A DNA stretch of 64,000 nt from Mytilus galloprovincialis (GCF_965363235.1 NC_134841.1:64606422-64670421); one strand, 5' to 3'; positions 35,265-47,399 are shown, numbered from the stretch's first letter. Numbers and translations are program-made. Notes: a model not told the origin generated them from the letters alone.

Positions 35265-35335
35265 TTTACTACCAAACAGCATTCATTGCAACATACACAT
35301 ACTGTATATTTATATCTATATATTTATAATTTGAA

Positions 35336-35541
35336 TCCCATAGGATTTTATTTTGTCCCATGGGATATTAAAAATCCCATGGGATAATAATAATCCCATG
35401 GGATTTTTTTTGTCCCATGGGACAACAAATATCCCATGGGACTACAATTATCCCATGGGACCAAAAAAAATCCCATGGGATTTAACCAAAATCCCATGGG
35501 ATAATGGTAAATCCCATGGGATTTTGCCCTGTCCCATGGGA
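35336..35541. repeat. Phased array of TCCCATGGGA palindromes (right arm)
   Basis: Mirror image of the left array: one degenerate TCCCATAGGA at 35336, then ten perfect palindromes from 35356 to 35541 at about 20-bp spacing. Confidence 0.9.
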
Positions 35542-35724
35542 TATTGAAAATCCCATGTTTTTATAAATCAAATAGCAAAATAAATATAATAGTAACAGTA
35601 GAAAACTAATGAAATTATTAAATCCCATGTAATTCCGCACATTTTGGTTATAAACATGACACTGTAGCTCTTATTTGAGGCGGCGGCGGATTTGCAAATG
35701 AGTGTTTTGCAAATTTAAAGTGTC

Positions 35725-38110
35725 CAGTGTTGTATAACAAACGTATTATAAGCGAATAAATAACGAATAAGTAACAGGGTATAAACCGAGCGCTCGAACG
35801 GTTACATATACGCTTATAGGGTTATTTCATCTTTAAGAACACATTGTTACCACCAGAGACATGAACACAATTCAAAATTATTTCATTTGAAGGTGCAGCG
35901 TAAATCCTGCGTATTAAAAGCGAATAAGGAACGAGTAAGTAACAGGGTATTAACTGAGCGCTGGAACGGGTACATATGCGCTAATATGGTTATTTCATCT
36001 CTAAGAACACATTGTTACCACTAGAGACATGAACACAATTGAAAATCCTTTTCTAAAGGGTGCAACGTATAACAAACGTATTATAAGTGAATAAGTAACG
36101 AATAAGTAACAAGGTATTTACCGAGTGCTGGAACGGATACACATACGTTAATAGGGTCATTTCATCTCTAAGAACACATTGTTACCACCAAAGACATGAA
36201 TACAATTAAAAAATCCTTTTCTAAAAGGTGCAACGTATAACAAACGTATTAATAGCGAAAAAGTAACGAATAAGTAACAGGGTATTAACCGAGTGCTGGA
36301 ACGGATACATACACGCTAATAGGGTCATTTCATCTCTAAGAACACTTTGTTACCACCAGAGACATGAATATAATTGAAAATCCTTTTCTAAAAGGTGCAA
36401 CGTATAACAAACGTAATATAAGCGAATAAGTAACGAATAAGTAACAGGGTATTTACCGAGCGCTTGAACGGGTGCATACGCGCTAACAGGGTTATTTGAT
36501 CTCTAAGAACACATTGTTACTACTAGAGACATGAACACAATTGAAAAACGACTTATTTCAAGGTGCAACGTATACCACGCGTATTTAAAGCCAATAGGGA
36601 ACGAATAAGTAACAGGGTATTAACCGAGCGCTGGAACGGATACATACTATAAGTTATATGGTTCGCTACTGACCCCGTACGGATCCATAGAGGGTTAGTA
36701 AAATCCATAGGGGGTGAGGCCGGAGGCGCTGGAACGGGTACATATGCTCTAATATGGTTATTTCACCTCAGAGAACACATAATTACCGCCAGAGACATGA
36801 AAGCAATCGATAATCGATTTATTTCAAGGTGCAACGTATACCACACGTATTTAAAGCGAATAAGGAACGAATAAGTAAAAGGGTATCAGTCGAGCGCTGA
36901 AACAGGTACATATGTTCTATTAGGGTTATTTCACCTCTAAGAACCAACAGGTACCACCAGAGACACAAAAATATTTCTTTTTTTAAAGTGCAACGCATAA
37001 CACACGTTTTATTAGTGAATAAGGAACGAATAAGTAACAGGATATCAGTGTTGCGCTGAAACGGGTACATATGCGTTTATAGGTTTTTTTTCACCTCAGA
37101 GAACACATAATTACCACCAGAGACATGAAAGCAATCGATAATCAATTTATTTCAAGCTGCAACGTATACCACGCGTATTAAAAGCGAATAAGGAACGAAT
37201 AAGTAACAGGGTATCAGTCGAGCGCTGAAACGGGTACATATGTTCGATTAGGGTTATTTTACCTCTATGAACCTACAGTTACCACCAGAGACACAAAAAT
37301 ATTTCTTTTTTAAAGTGTAACACATAACACACGTTTTTTTTTAAGTGAATAAGGAACGAATAAGTAACAGGGTATCAGTCGAGCGCTGAAACGGGAACAT
37401 ATGTGTATTAGGGTAGTTTCACCTGTAAGAACCGACAGTTACCACCATAGACACAAAAATATTTCTTTTTTAAAGTGCTGATAGGTTTTTTTTTCCTCTT
37501 AGAACACATAGGTACCACCAGAGACAAGAAAACAATTGAAAATCATTTTCTAAAAGGTGCAACGTATAACAAACGCACGAGACGCGAATAAGAAACGAAT
37601 AAGTAACAGGATAACAGTCGAGCACTGAAACGGGTATATACGCGCTTATAGGGTTAAATCACCCCTTAGAAACCAAATTTACCACCAATGACAAGAAAAC
37701 AATTGAAAATCATTTTTTTTTAAATGTGCAACGTATAACACACGTATTATACGCGAATAAGGAACGAATAAGTAACAGGGTATCAATCGAGCGCTGAAAC
37801 TGCTACATACGCGCTGATAGGTTTGTATCACCTCTTAGAAACGAAATCTACCACTAGAAGCAAGAAAACAATTTAAAATCCTTTTTTTAAAAGGTGCAAC
37901 GTATACCACGCGTATTAAAAGCGATTAAGGAACGAATAAGTAACAGGGTTTAAACCGAGCGCTGGAACGGGTACATACGCGCTAATAGGGTTATTTCATC
38001 TCTAAGAAAACATAGTTACCGCCAGAGAAAAGAACACAATTGAAAATCATTTTCTAAAAGGTGCAACGTACAATACGCGTGTTATGAACAAGGTATTATT
38101 AGTCAAGCTC
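35725..38110 (-). repeat. About 168-bp tandem satellite, right arm (about 14 units)
   Basis: Units are recognised by GAGCGCTGGAACGGGTACAT at about 35788, 35956, 36122, 36290, 36458, 36626, 36892, 37055, 37215, 37383, 37620, 37790 and 37960, with partial units near 36725 and 37480. Neighbouring units differ by several substitutions and small indels. A non-satellite insert lies near 36650-36720. The left arm has about half as many units. Confidence 0.85.
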
Positions 38111-38275
38111 CGAAACGATGTACACCCCGCTAACATGTTTTATAGCGGACCATGCGGTATGGGCTTTGCTTATTGTTGAAGGCCGTATCGTGACCTATAG
38201 TTTTTAATTTCTGTGTCATTTTGGTCTATTGTGGGGAGTTGTCTCATTGGCGATCATACCACATCTTCATTTTTA
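38105..38275 (-). repeat. Dispersed mussel repeat, 5' part (mirror of 18135-18285)
   Basis: GGACCATGCGGTATGGGCTT, GAAGGCCGTATCGTGACC and TTGTCTCATTGGCGATCATA are complementary to the left-arm copy. Confidence 0.85.
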
Positions 38276-38530
38276 TACAAGCGCTAAAAGGTGATTTCAC
38301 CTCTTCGAACCAAGAACCAGATCTTCAAACATACGAATATAAAACATTTAAAAGGTAGAACGTATAAAAATCAAATAAGAAACAAATAAGTATCGAACAT
38401 AAAGCAACATGATCGGTTGAGCACAAACACATATAAATAGGTCATAAAAAGGTCATTTTACCTCAACAAATTTAGAACTATAACCAGAGATAAGAATATA
38501 AACAATTAAAAAGGGGAAGGATATCAAAAA

Positions 38531-38861
38531 TCGAATAAGTAACGAATAAGGAATAAGTAATAAGTAACGAATAAGAAACGAATAAGGAATAAGTAATAAG
38601 TAACGAATAGCGAATAAGGAATAAGTAACGAATAGGTAACGAATAGGGAATAAGGAATAAGTAACGAAAAGGTAACGAATAGGGAATAAGGAATTAGTAA
38701 CGAATAGGGGAATAGGGAATAAGTAACGAATAGGTAACGAATAGGGAATAAGGAATAAGTAACGAATAGGTAATTAATAGGGAATAGGGAATAAGTAACG
38801 AATAGGTAACGAATAGGGAATAGGGAATAAGTAACGAATAGGGAATAGGGAATAAGTAACC
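38531..38861 (-). repeat. GAATAAGTAACGAATAGG tandem array (right arm, uninterrupted)
   Basis: Complement of the array split at 11197/17798 in the left arm. Here it is continuous, showing the pre-insertion state. Confidence 0.85.
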
Positions 38862-38869
38862 AACTTGAC

Positions 38870-39055
38870 GTCCATCTTATTTATAACAAAACAGTTTACA
38901 AAAGCAAATATGAAACACATAAACCTACGGCAACCATTGAAATACAGGCTCTTGACTTGTGACAGGCATATGAAGAATGTGGCGGAGTTAAACATGTCTG
39001 TGAGCGCTCAACCCTAACCCAAACCTGGGACCGCCGTGTCACAGCATAACAAAAA
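38870..39055 (+). repeat. Dispersed mussel repeat, 3' part
   Basis: ATATGAAACACATAAACCTA, GGCTCTTGACTTGTGACAGG and GTGGCGGAGTTAAACATGTC match the 3' part of the copy at 39664-40015. Confidence 0.75.
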
Positions 39056-39504
39056 CCATAAAAAACCAGCTGTAGCTGGATAACTCAATAGATCAGTATT
39101 ACTGGCCAATATAAATTCATCAAAATCAGACGAAGATCTCGAAGATTGAGCTGATCCTGCTCAACGTGAGTCACCTGTCGGATTATTCGTGAAATTACAA
39201 ACCAAGTGATTTGGTCGAATACGGTAAGTCATCCTTGAGGAAAAGCGGAAGGAATTATGGTTACGACAATTGGAACATAAATTATCCGTTGTTTCCCTGT
39301 AATTGAGTGTGAGATGATTAAAAGTGTTCCATTTGTTGACAATAAAGTACTAGTCATTTGATTTGTGTCGAGCCTGCGACATTAATGTCGCACGCGGAAG
39401 TGAGACAAAGCAAATCTTTATTCAGTCGTCGGTGTTAATGGCGTCGGCGTGTTCGTCTTTTAGATTGTTATGTTTCTCCTTTTTTTTGGTTCACATTTAT
39501 CATT

Positions 39505-40020
39505 TCGGGGTCTTTCATAGCTTACTATGCGGTAGGGGTTTTGCTCATGGTTAAAGACCATATAGTGACATATAGATGTATACTTCTCAGTGATTTGGTA
39601 TGTTTTGGAGAGATGTCTTAATGGCTATCATACGACATCTTCTTATTTTTATATAAGTATAAAGAAAAAAGACGTGGTATAAATGCCAATGAGACAACTC
39701 TCTATAAGAGACCAAATGACACAGAAATTTACAATTATAGGTTACCGTACGGCCTTCAACAATGACCAAAGCCATTACAGGCTAGTCCACTGTAAAAGAC
39801 CCCGAACTGATAAATATAAAATAATTCAAACGAGAAAACTAATGAACTTATTAATGAACAATAAGTGAACGAAAAACAAATATGTAACACATCAACAAAT
39901 GACAACCACTAAATAACAGGCTCCTGACAGTCGGCAGGCACATACATATAGAATGTGGCGGTGTTAAACATGTTAGCAGGATCCTAACCCTCTCCTAACC
40001 TTGGACAGTGGTGTAACATT
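39505..40020. repeat. Head-to-head pair of dispersed mussel repeats
   Basis: A minus-strand partial copy (about 39507-39654) lies ten bases from a nearly complete plus-strand copy (about 39664-40015), forming an imperfect palindrome. The plus copy contains the phrases GACGTGGTATAAATGCCAAT, TACGGCCTTCAACAATGACC, GGCTCCTGACAGTCGGCAGG and GGTGTTAAACATGTTAGCAG. Confidence 0.8.
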
Positions 40021-40887
40021 ACAACATAAGAATGAACTATAAAAATAAATTGAAAAAGGCTTAACTCATCAGATGGATACAAATAGAAATAATACACAGA
40101 GTGGACATGGCCGGGAACTTGTATATCTCAACAACAAAAAGACACGAAGTACAATTCTGAGAGCTTTGTTTTGCAGCCAATAACACTTTTTTGTCCTGAT
40201 AAATTTGTAAATCTCCGTTTATGTTATAAACCGTGTATCGTTGTATAGGAGTTATCTTTTAGATCAAGATAAAGCATCTACAGAAAAAATCTATTTTTTA
40301 AATCTTGTATGTTACAGAAAAATATTAACTTTTTAGAGTCAATAGCAATCTCAGGCAAAGAGAGAGGGTTCCGTGGAATCTTTCACGAATTTAGTATAGT
40401 ACTAATTCCATTGGAGAACTAAGGAAAATAAACGGCCTGACTAAATGGTAGGGGTATATCCCCCTTATGTCCGAAATATTGTTAATTTTTTAGTTCTTTT
40501 TTCTGATATTTGACTGCCGTTCCCCCTTTTCATACAAAATAACTCATACAACCGAAGCACATTAAACAAACGAAATATGGAAATCAATTTAAAAATAGAC
40601 CTATGTTTTTTTCCAAAATAGTCACGTGGTTTGACCTATCTTCAAAATAGACAAGTTGTCGACTTAATCAATTAACAAGTTGAATTCATCATGTCGACTT
40701 CTTATTACTATGTCATTACATTTATGTTAGCAAGTCGACATTGTAATGCAATTATTTCTTCATCATTCCGACAAGTTGATTCCACATGATGATTAGATTC
40801 CAGCTTATAACACACAACATAACTAATAATTCCGACTTATTAGCAACAAAATAACTTTACAAGGGGTGTACCATATGCGCTTCCATA

Positions 40888-40893
40888 CAAATG
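40888..40893. repeat. 6-bp target-site duplication CAAATG (right copy of element 1)
   Basis: Identical to 9713-9718 and directly adjacent to the CCATA terminus. Confidence 0.9.
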
Positions 40894-41079
40894 CAATTTT
40901 TTTCTTTCTTTCTTTTAGACGAATGTGCTGTAATTAATTGATTAATTGACTTAGGTTTATATTTCATATGGAGGTGCTCCTACTTACAGGAGGCTTATAC
41001 ACATAAGAAGAAACCGAGCGCCATCTGTCGTCATAATGATCCTTAGCATAATACAAATGATGACATTTCACACATTGAC

Positions 41080-41457
41080 ATTTAACTAATCGACAAGTTA
41101 CAAATCATCAATATACACATTGACAATTTACAAATCGGCAAGTTACAAAACATCAATATACAAATTGACAATTTACGAATCGACAAGTTACAAAACATCA
41201 ATATACAAATTGACAATTTACGAATTGACAAGTTACTAAACATCAATATAGAATTTACAAATCGGCAAACATCAATATACAAATTGACAATTTGCAAATC
41301 GACATTTAACGAATTGACAAGTTACAAAACATCAATATACAAATTGACAATTTACGAATCGACAAATCGGCAAACATCAATATACAAATTGAAAATTTGC
41401 GAATCGACATTTAACGAATTGACAAGTTACAAAACATCTAAATTGACAAATCACACA
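41080..41457. repeat. Roughly 45-bp tandem repeat between the two giant elements
   Basis: Units contain CAAGTTACAAAACATCAATA, TACAAATTGACAATTTAC and GAATCGA, with about eight imperfect copies. Element 2 inserted at the GTTACA word of such a unit. A small remainder (GTTACAAATTGACAAGTTAC) lies beyond its far end at about 60434-60453. Frames on both strands are artefacts. Confidence 0.85.
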
Positions 41458-41463
41458 GTTACA
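41458..41463. repeat. 6-bp target-site duplication GTTACA (left copy of element 2)
   Basis: Directly precedes TATGGAAGCGC. The same hexamer follows the far terminus at 60426-60431. Confidence 0.9.
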
Positions 41464-42379
41464 TATGGAAGCGCATATGGTACACCCCTTGTAAAGTTAT
41501 TTTGTTGCTAATAAGTCGGAATTATTAGTCAAGTTGTGTGTTATAAGCTGGAATCTTATCATCAAGTTGAAGTCAAGTTGTCGGAATGATGTAGAAAAAT
41601 TGTTTTACAATGTCGACTTGCTGATATAAATATAATGGCATAGTAATAAGAAGTCGACACGTTGAATTCAACTTATTAATTGATTAAGTCGACAACTTGT
41701 TTATTTGATATTAAATCATCATGTTGAAGTCAACTTGTCGGAATGATGTAGATAAAGTTTTTATTACAATGTCGACTTGCTAATATAAATGTAAATGACA
41801 TAAAATAAGAAGTCGACTTGTTTATTAATTAAGTCAACTTGCTTATTTGATGTTAACTTTATTCGTTCTCACGGTCAGATTCCCACGGTCCGTATTTTAC
41901 TTCCTGTGCTGACACATTAAAGATGGAGATCGACAGCAACAACATCAGCGGGAGCAGTGGAAACGAGTCATAAGTAAGTTTATATTTGTTTTCTTTGGAG
42001 ACTTAGCGTTATATTTTAATATGAAGCAATACTGAACACAAAATGAAAAAGATCATAGGGAGAAAAAACGTTATTGTTTGAATGAAAGGGCATTGAAAAG
42101 TTACAGTTTAACGTGACCTGTGATAAGATCTAGAGTAAGACGTCTGCTATTATTAAAGATATATTCTACTTAAAGGGTTTCACCCCTCTCCCCACCATCC
42201 CATCACAAGTACACTACCCGTTCTGTACGACTGTCAATGAAAAATGGAAAAAAACTGAATGGTCCCTCCCTTTCGCCTTTCAGAGTCCTTTGTAGATCAA
42301 TCTCCATGACTCATTTAATTCATAACAGCTAAGCAAAAAAAAATTAGTAATCTAAACAAATAATTTGATTCACAACTAG

Positions 42380-42532
42380 CAGGGTGGATCTTGTCATTTA
42401 TAAGGGTTGGGTATGGGGATCCTAGCCCACGATAAAGGGGAGTTCCAACTATATGTCCCCATTCAATTGCATTGATCTGCCAAATAAATGTAAAAAAGGG
42501 TTCCAACCCCGGACCCCCTGGATTCGCCACTA
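42380..42532. mobile_element. Small MITE within the left TIR of element 2
   Basis: CAGGGTGGATC and GGATTCGCCACT are imperfect inverted ends around CCAACTATATGTCCCCATTC. The same insertion is at 59357-59509 in the right arm, so it was fixed before the arms were last homogenised. It sits in the intron between candidate exons 1 and 2. Confidence 0.6.
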
Positions 42533-42653
42533 ATGCCAGGTAGAAAAGCATGATGCGAAACGAAATATGTGTTCACTTTATTTTGATATTGACCGATTAG
42601 AAGATTTTGCTATTCATTAAACATTTCAATTGAAGAAATATCGTCTATTTCAG

Positions 42654-42717
42654 CTGCTTGGACACCTGCCCGTCTAATAAATGGTCAAAGACTATGGAAT
42701 CAAGCAATATTTTAAAG
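42654..42717 (+). pseudogene. Duplicate of transposase exon 2 (left arm)
   Basis: Mirror copy of 59172-59235: acceptor TTTCAG before 42654, donor GTAATG after 42717, with the candidate start codon at 42694. In this arm it can only lead into the truncated exon 3 copy. Confidence 0.55.
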
Positions 42718-44081
42718 GTAATGTTGAAAGTAAAACAAAGAAATATGTTGCTGACATCGAACATCAAATCAACACACTTTGGCTTAAAAACAAACAAAAT
42801 TTGTCAAAACTTTCTTGTATAGTTTTTATAATGTTTTTCTTCATTTAGACTAATCAGCTCCATCTTCGTGGAAAGTATGAAAAAGGTTTAATACTGTATT
42901 GTGATTTATTTTTTGTAAAAACTGCACCTTAAACGGACAAAAATTACAAAAAATAAAGGATTACCAAAATAGGAAAAATGAGCACACATTTACACGGCTC
43001 TAGCGAAAAATATAGTGAACCATGATATAAAGTTTTCTTCATATTTTGTCTAGCATGCGCAGTAAAAGCGAGACATGTAGGTACGGTTTTACAGGCGACG
43101 GTGAATATATGGCGTTAACATTGCAACCAAGTTTGCTGTTCATGTCTTTATCTCGTGAAGCATAACGAGTAAGGTTCTAATATTTAGGATGCAGATTTCC
43201 TACATATTGTTCTTGCCAGTCAGTCATGTGCCATTTATCTTTGACCTATTTTAAATGCTTGAATGACCCTGAAGAACTCTAATAGTCAATTTTGCAACCG
43301 AGTTTACTGCTTAAGTCCATATCTCAAGAAATAGAAGTCTAAGGTTGATAATATTTGGCATTAACGTCTCCAACTACAAGGGGATGATAGTCTGAAGTGT
43401 AATTTTAGCTTTGACTTAGGTTGATGATATTAGACAAGGAGGTTCCCCACTACCAGGGGATGTCATTTTGATACCTGTAATTTGATCTTGGCCTTGTTTT
43501 TATGGTTGATTGACTTTGACAATATGCGACCAAATTTTATAAATTAGTCAATGATTGATAAAGAACTAGATATCATGTTTCAGGAGGCATGATGTTACAA
43601 CAAATTTAGCAAAAATTGAAACATATTTTTTTCATAACAAATTTTATTCATTAGGTACACTATTCGTTGTTTCTTTAAGATATGGTACAAAAATCAACCA
43701 AACAAAATAAATTCGTTTAGGCATCAGATGACTTTTAAAATGTTTATTCGATTGCAATATGCTGGAAGAAGATAATATGTCCTCTTGTTTGAAAATGAAA
43801 ACATGTTCAAATGTAAAAATATCATATGCTTATACCTGATACCTATAACGGGTAAATTTAAAAATGAAATATGTTATAAATATCGCCATGAAGATTTATT
43901 TTGGATTGTCAAAACTTACTGTGTATTTTTCCATTTCGTATTCCATTAAATGTGAAGGCGCAGCGCATTTCCTAGTAGTTTTATAGTAAACTGATGACGT
44001 CACAGTGAACACCCTATTTAGATATCAAGCCAATCGGATTTTTCATTTTATCATTACATCATACGTGTAATTTCTATCTTT

Positions 44082-44672
44082 ATGTTTCAGTTACTCTGTT
44101 GTCTCCTTTGTGTTGCTGATCATGACGTTACAGGAATACCTTACCCAGGCGATGATGCTTCTGTGCCTGAACTAGTCCAATACTATCATCAATTATGCTA
44201 CACGTCCCTTCAAATATGTGGATTTCTCTTGTTTGTTCACGGAACATTCATGAGTTGTTCCATGTTAAAAAGACTTAAGAGAAGATTAAATATCAGACGG
44301 CGTAACAACCAGTCGCCATTACCTACAGTTGTAAGGACAATCCTGGCTTTACACCGTAATGGCCTGTCTAATGTTGGATACAGGTATATGTGGAGGACTC
44401 TGAACATAGGCTTTGGACTTTGCGTCACACAATCAAGAGCAAGGCTTTGCTTAAGAACAATAGACCAACAGGGTGTACTTAACAGATCGCATCGAGTTCT
44501 TCGAAGGAGAGTGTACTACAATAGAGGACCAAACTATCTGATTCATGTCGATATTCATAGATCAGTAAAAAAAATATATTGTACTCTTGCATCCAATCAC
44601 GGCGTTTCTAAGTTGACTTCCTTCATCTGCCTTGGGTACACAAAAGGCCAACCTAATGTTGGGGAAATGTAA
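44082..44672 (+). pseudogene. Truncated duplicate of the transposase N-terminal half (left arm)
   Basis: The first 157 codons are the same as in the intact gene at 56560-57810, down to NYLIHVD with the first catalytic Asp. At 44552 homology ends and the frame runs into unrelated sequence (IHRSVKKIYCTLASNHG...) to a stop at 44672. The second Asp, the Glu and the C-terminal domain are missing, so no active enzyme is possible. If transcribed from the duplicated promoter, it would make a protein with the N-terminal (probably DNA-binding) region only. That could act as a repressor of transposition; this is inference. The apparent start ATG lies in the polypyrimidine tract of the splice acceptor (TTTATGTTTCAG) and is probably intronic. 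Confidence 0.85.
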
Positions 44673-44900
44673 TATATTGTAGTACCGGTTTCCCTTTAAA
44701 TGATGTTTTCATTTTTTTTTTTTTTTGTATTTTTTTTTTACAAAACTTTTGAATTTGCCCAACAAATTTTGCATGCAGTATCACAATAATAATGATTTGT
44801 CCTCTGAAACGTCAAATATTACTTTTGAATCATATATTTTCTTGTTTTCCAAAAACAAATGCGTTAAATTTCCATCTTAGAAACTGCCAACTTTAAGTTT
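44553..44900. other. Left interior of element 2, T-tracts, no gene
   Basis: Unrelated to the right-arm side. Long T runs at about 44707-44740. No recognised gene. Confidence 0.4.
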
Positions 44901-44915
44901 GAGAGTTTTACTCGA
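44900..44915. repeat. LINE target-site duplication TGAGAGTTTTACTCGA (3'-side copy)
   Basis: The identical 16 bases are at 47400-47415. They enclose the LINE exactly; the outer flanking bases differ beyond this point. Confidence 0.85.
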
Positions 44916-47399
44916 TTGATTGATTGATTGTTGGTTGCTTTACGCCGCATTAGCACAAAAAGGCTATATCGCGGCGAGAGCTAATTCGAATATTTTTACA
45001 ATTTAAAGCATATTTTTAAAATAAGACAAAAGGTCCTTCAATACACTAAAATTCTTGACTAAAGCAAATTGATTATATACAAATAAAAATCAACAGTAAA
45101 ATAACGTAATAAAAATTAAAATCGATTTAAATATAATAACATTTTTATATTTTATAATAAATTCCAATTTCTTTTAAAAAAGCAACAATATTTGTAAATG
45201 GAACATTATTAAATAAATCATACATATTATTGACATTGAAATGCTTCTTACGAATATCAGCAAAGTCAATACAATTAATTAAAACATGTTTAATAGTATA
45301 CTTGCAGTTGCAAGGAACACATTGTGGTTCATCTTCATTTTTTAAAAGATACTCGTGTGTTATTCTAGTATGACCAATACGACATCTAGTAATAACACAC
45401 TGATCTTTTCTGCACATAATATTATCAAAAGGTTTGCCTAAATTAGGTTTAATTTCATGCAATTTATTATCGTCTTTTTTACTCCATTTATTTTTCAATA
45501 TATTAAAAACATATTCTCTAATATTAGATTTAAAATCAGTATATGGTATATCACAGTTAGATAGAGGGTCACCCAGGGCATTCTTTGCCTCAAGGTCTAC
45601 AGCTGTGTTTCCAAGGATTCCAACATGACTCGGAACCCATAGAAATATTATTTCTTTCAGAAGAATTTTTAAATTCCTCATTACATATAAAATTTTCAGG
45701 ATTGTTGGGTTTTTAATTTTAGTATTTCGTATAGCTTGTAAGCATGAAAGTGAATCCGAACATATAATAAATTTGGATTTATCTGAAGAAGCAATAAATT
45801 TCAAAGCCAAAATTATTGCTTCTGCTTCAGCAGTAAAGATGGATGCATCAGATGGCAAACGGAGGGTTGCAGCTCTGTCCCTGAAGACAGCAGCAGATGC
45901 AACTCTATCACCATCTTTTGATCCATCAGTATAGACAGTTGAAAAATCGAGATAATCGGCTTTAATTTCAGCATAGTGTTGCTGAATTAAAAGAGGATTT
46001 GTTTTATTTTTATTGTGTTCACGGAGATCAAATATCATTTTTGGTTTGGGAAGTTCCCATGGAGGACATTTGCAAGTTTGAACTTGAGCAACAGATTTTA
46101 AATCAAAAGAAGCTAAATGTGGTTTTAAACGTAAACCTAACGGAGGAATTTTATTTTCATGTTTTGCAAAAATATCTTCATAAATCGGATTAAAAACACA
46201 GCTGTAGGCAGGATTATCTGAATGGGCTTTTAGTTTGACAGCATATTGAAGTCCAAGCTTCAAACGTCTGTCAGTGAGTGAGTGCTCATCAGCCTCTACA
46301 TACAGACTCTCAACTGGTGAGGTTTTAAATGCGCCAAGACAGAGACGCAAACCTTGGTGATGCACAGCATCGAGAATCTGTATGTAGGACTTCCTTGCAG
46401 AGCCATACACTATAGAGCCATAATCTAGTTTAGATCTAACAAGAGATCTATATAAATTGAGTAAAATGTTGCGATCAGCACCCCAGTCAGTGCTGCCGAC
46501 AACTTTTAAAATATCTAAAGCTTTTAAACATCTCGCTTTTAACATTTTGATATGGGGTAGAAAGGTTAACTTTTTATCGAAAAGTAAACCAAGAAATTTG
46601 GTTTCATCAACCATTTTAATTGGGTTGCCGTACAAAGTTAGTTCTGGATCAAGATGCAATTTTCTTTTGTTACAAAAATGCATCCCGACCGTTTTTGAAG
46701 TGGAAAATTTAAAACCATTTTCCGAGGCCCATTTTTCAATTCTTCCAAGACATAATTGTAATTGTCTTTCAATGTTATTCATATTTTTGCCTCTGTAACA
46801 TATTAAAAAATCATCAACGTACAATGAACCTTCAATATTACTTTTTAAAACTTCAACAAGGCTGTTGATTTTAAGACTAAATAATGTAACAGATAAAATA
46901 CTGCCCTGAGGGACACCCATCTCTTGATCATAAAGATCAGACATGGTCGAATTAACTCTAACATTAAATTGTCTGTTAGAGAGAAAATTAGAAATAAAAT
47001 TAGGCATATTGCCTTTCAACCCCATATCAAATAGATCTTTTAAAATACCATATTTCCATGCAGTATCATAGGCCTTCTCAAGGTCGAAAAAGACCGACAC
47101 CACATGCTCATTTTTCGCAAAACCATTACGGACAAATGATTCGAATCGAACAAGATGATCAAGAGTACTGCGACCCTGTCGGAATCCACACTGGATATTG
47201 GCTAATAGCCCATTGGATTCCAGGAACCAAACAAGGCGATCATTGACCATCCGTTCGAGTATTTTACAGACACAACTGGTAAGAGCAATTGGTCGATAAT
47301 TAATAGGATCCGTATGATCTTTACTTGGTTTTGGAATAGGCACGACGGTTGCAAGCTTCCAGATTGATGGTAAATCACCAGATTCCCAGATGTTATTCA
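44916..47399 (-). mobile_element. 5'-truncated LINE (I/Nimb-like) inserted in element 2
   Basis: A minus-strand non-LTR retrotransposon of 2484 bases. It ends at 44916 with a (CAAT)n tail, seen as TTGATTGATTGATTG on the plus strand. It is truncated upstream of the reverse transcriptase at 47399. The 16-bp direct repeat TGAGAGTTTTACTCGA on both sides is a typical target-primed reverse transcription duplication. The reading frame is still open, so the insertion is probably young. Confidence 0.85.

Larger units (their letters stand above)
9719..40887. mobile_element. Giant DNA transposon 1 (31.2 kb), IS3EU-like family, apparently non-autonomous
   Basis: Both ends are TATGGAAGCGCATATGG in inverted orientation, flanked by CAAATG duplications. 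The ends and the first roughly 240 bases match those of element 2, which carries the only transposase, so they belong to one family. The inverted arms span 9719-20012 (including a later 6.6-kb insertion) and about 35265-40887. The roughly 15-kb interior contains MITEs, tandem repeats and AT-rich DNA but no frame resembling a transposase or other recognised gene. I infer mobilisation in trans by an element-2-type enzyme. As I recall, the IS3EU superfamily combines an IS3-like integrase with 6-bp duplications, but this is memory and unverified. Polinton, which also has 6-bp duplications, is not supported because no polymerase or capsid genes are present. Confidence 0.85.
35265..40887 (-). repeat. 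Right terminal inverted arm of element 1 (5.6 kb)
   Basis: Mirrored counterpart of 9719-20012 without the 6.6-kb insertion. Homology starts near TTTACTACCAAACAG at 35265 and runs to the outer end CCATATGCGCTTCCATA. Inner segments are near-identical between arms: the phased palindrome arrays give identical 64-residue conceptual translations. The outer 500 bases show scattered substitutions. Confidence 0.85.
41464..44552 (+). repeat. Left terminal inverted repeat of element 2 (3.09 kb)
   Basis: Outer part: about 400 bases of subterminal repeats rich in AAGTCGAC, CAAGTTGA and GTCGACTTG, with one roughly 150-bp unit duplicated (about 41555-41712 and 41713-41862). Inner part: untranslated and intronic sequence, a small MITE (42380-42532), and the 5' half of the transposase gene. 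Identity with the right arm ends at 44552, immediately after the codon for the first catalytic Asp. Confidence 0.9.

Noticed and set aside
38531-38861. Regularly repeated words suggestive of a CRISPR array
   Set aside because: There are no unique spacers of constant length, the repeat is irregular, and the context is eukaryotic transposon DNA.
41082-41511. Frames on both strands over the 45-bp array
   Set aside because: Repetitive translations of a tandem repeat.
44237-44428. 63-residue antisense frame (also 57464-57655)
   Set aside because: It lies opposite the transposase coding sequence in both arms and shows no family resemblance.
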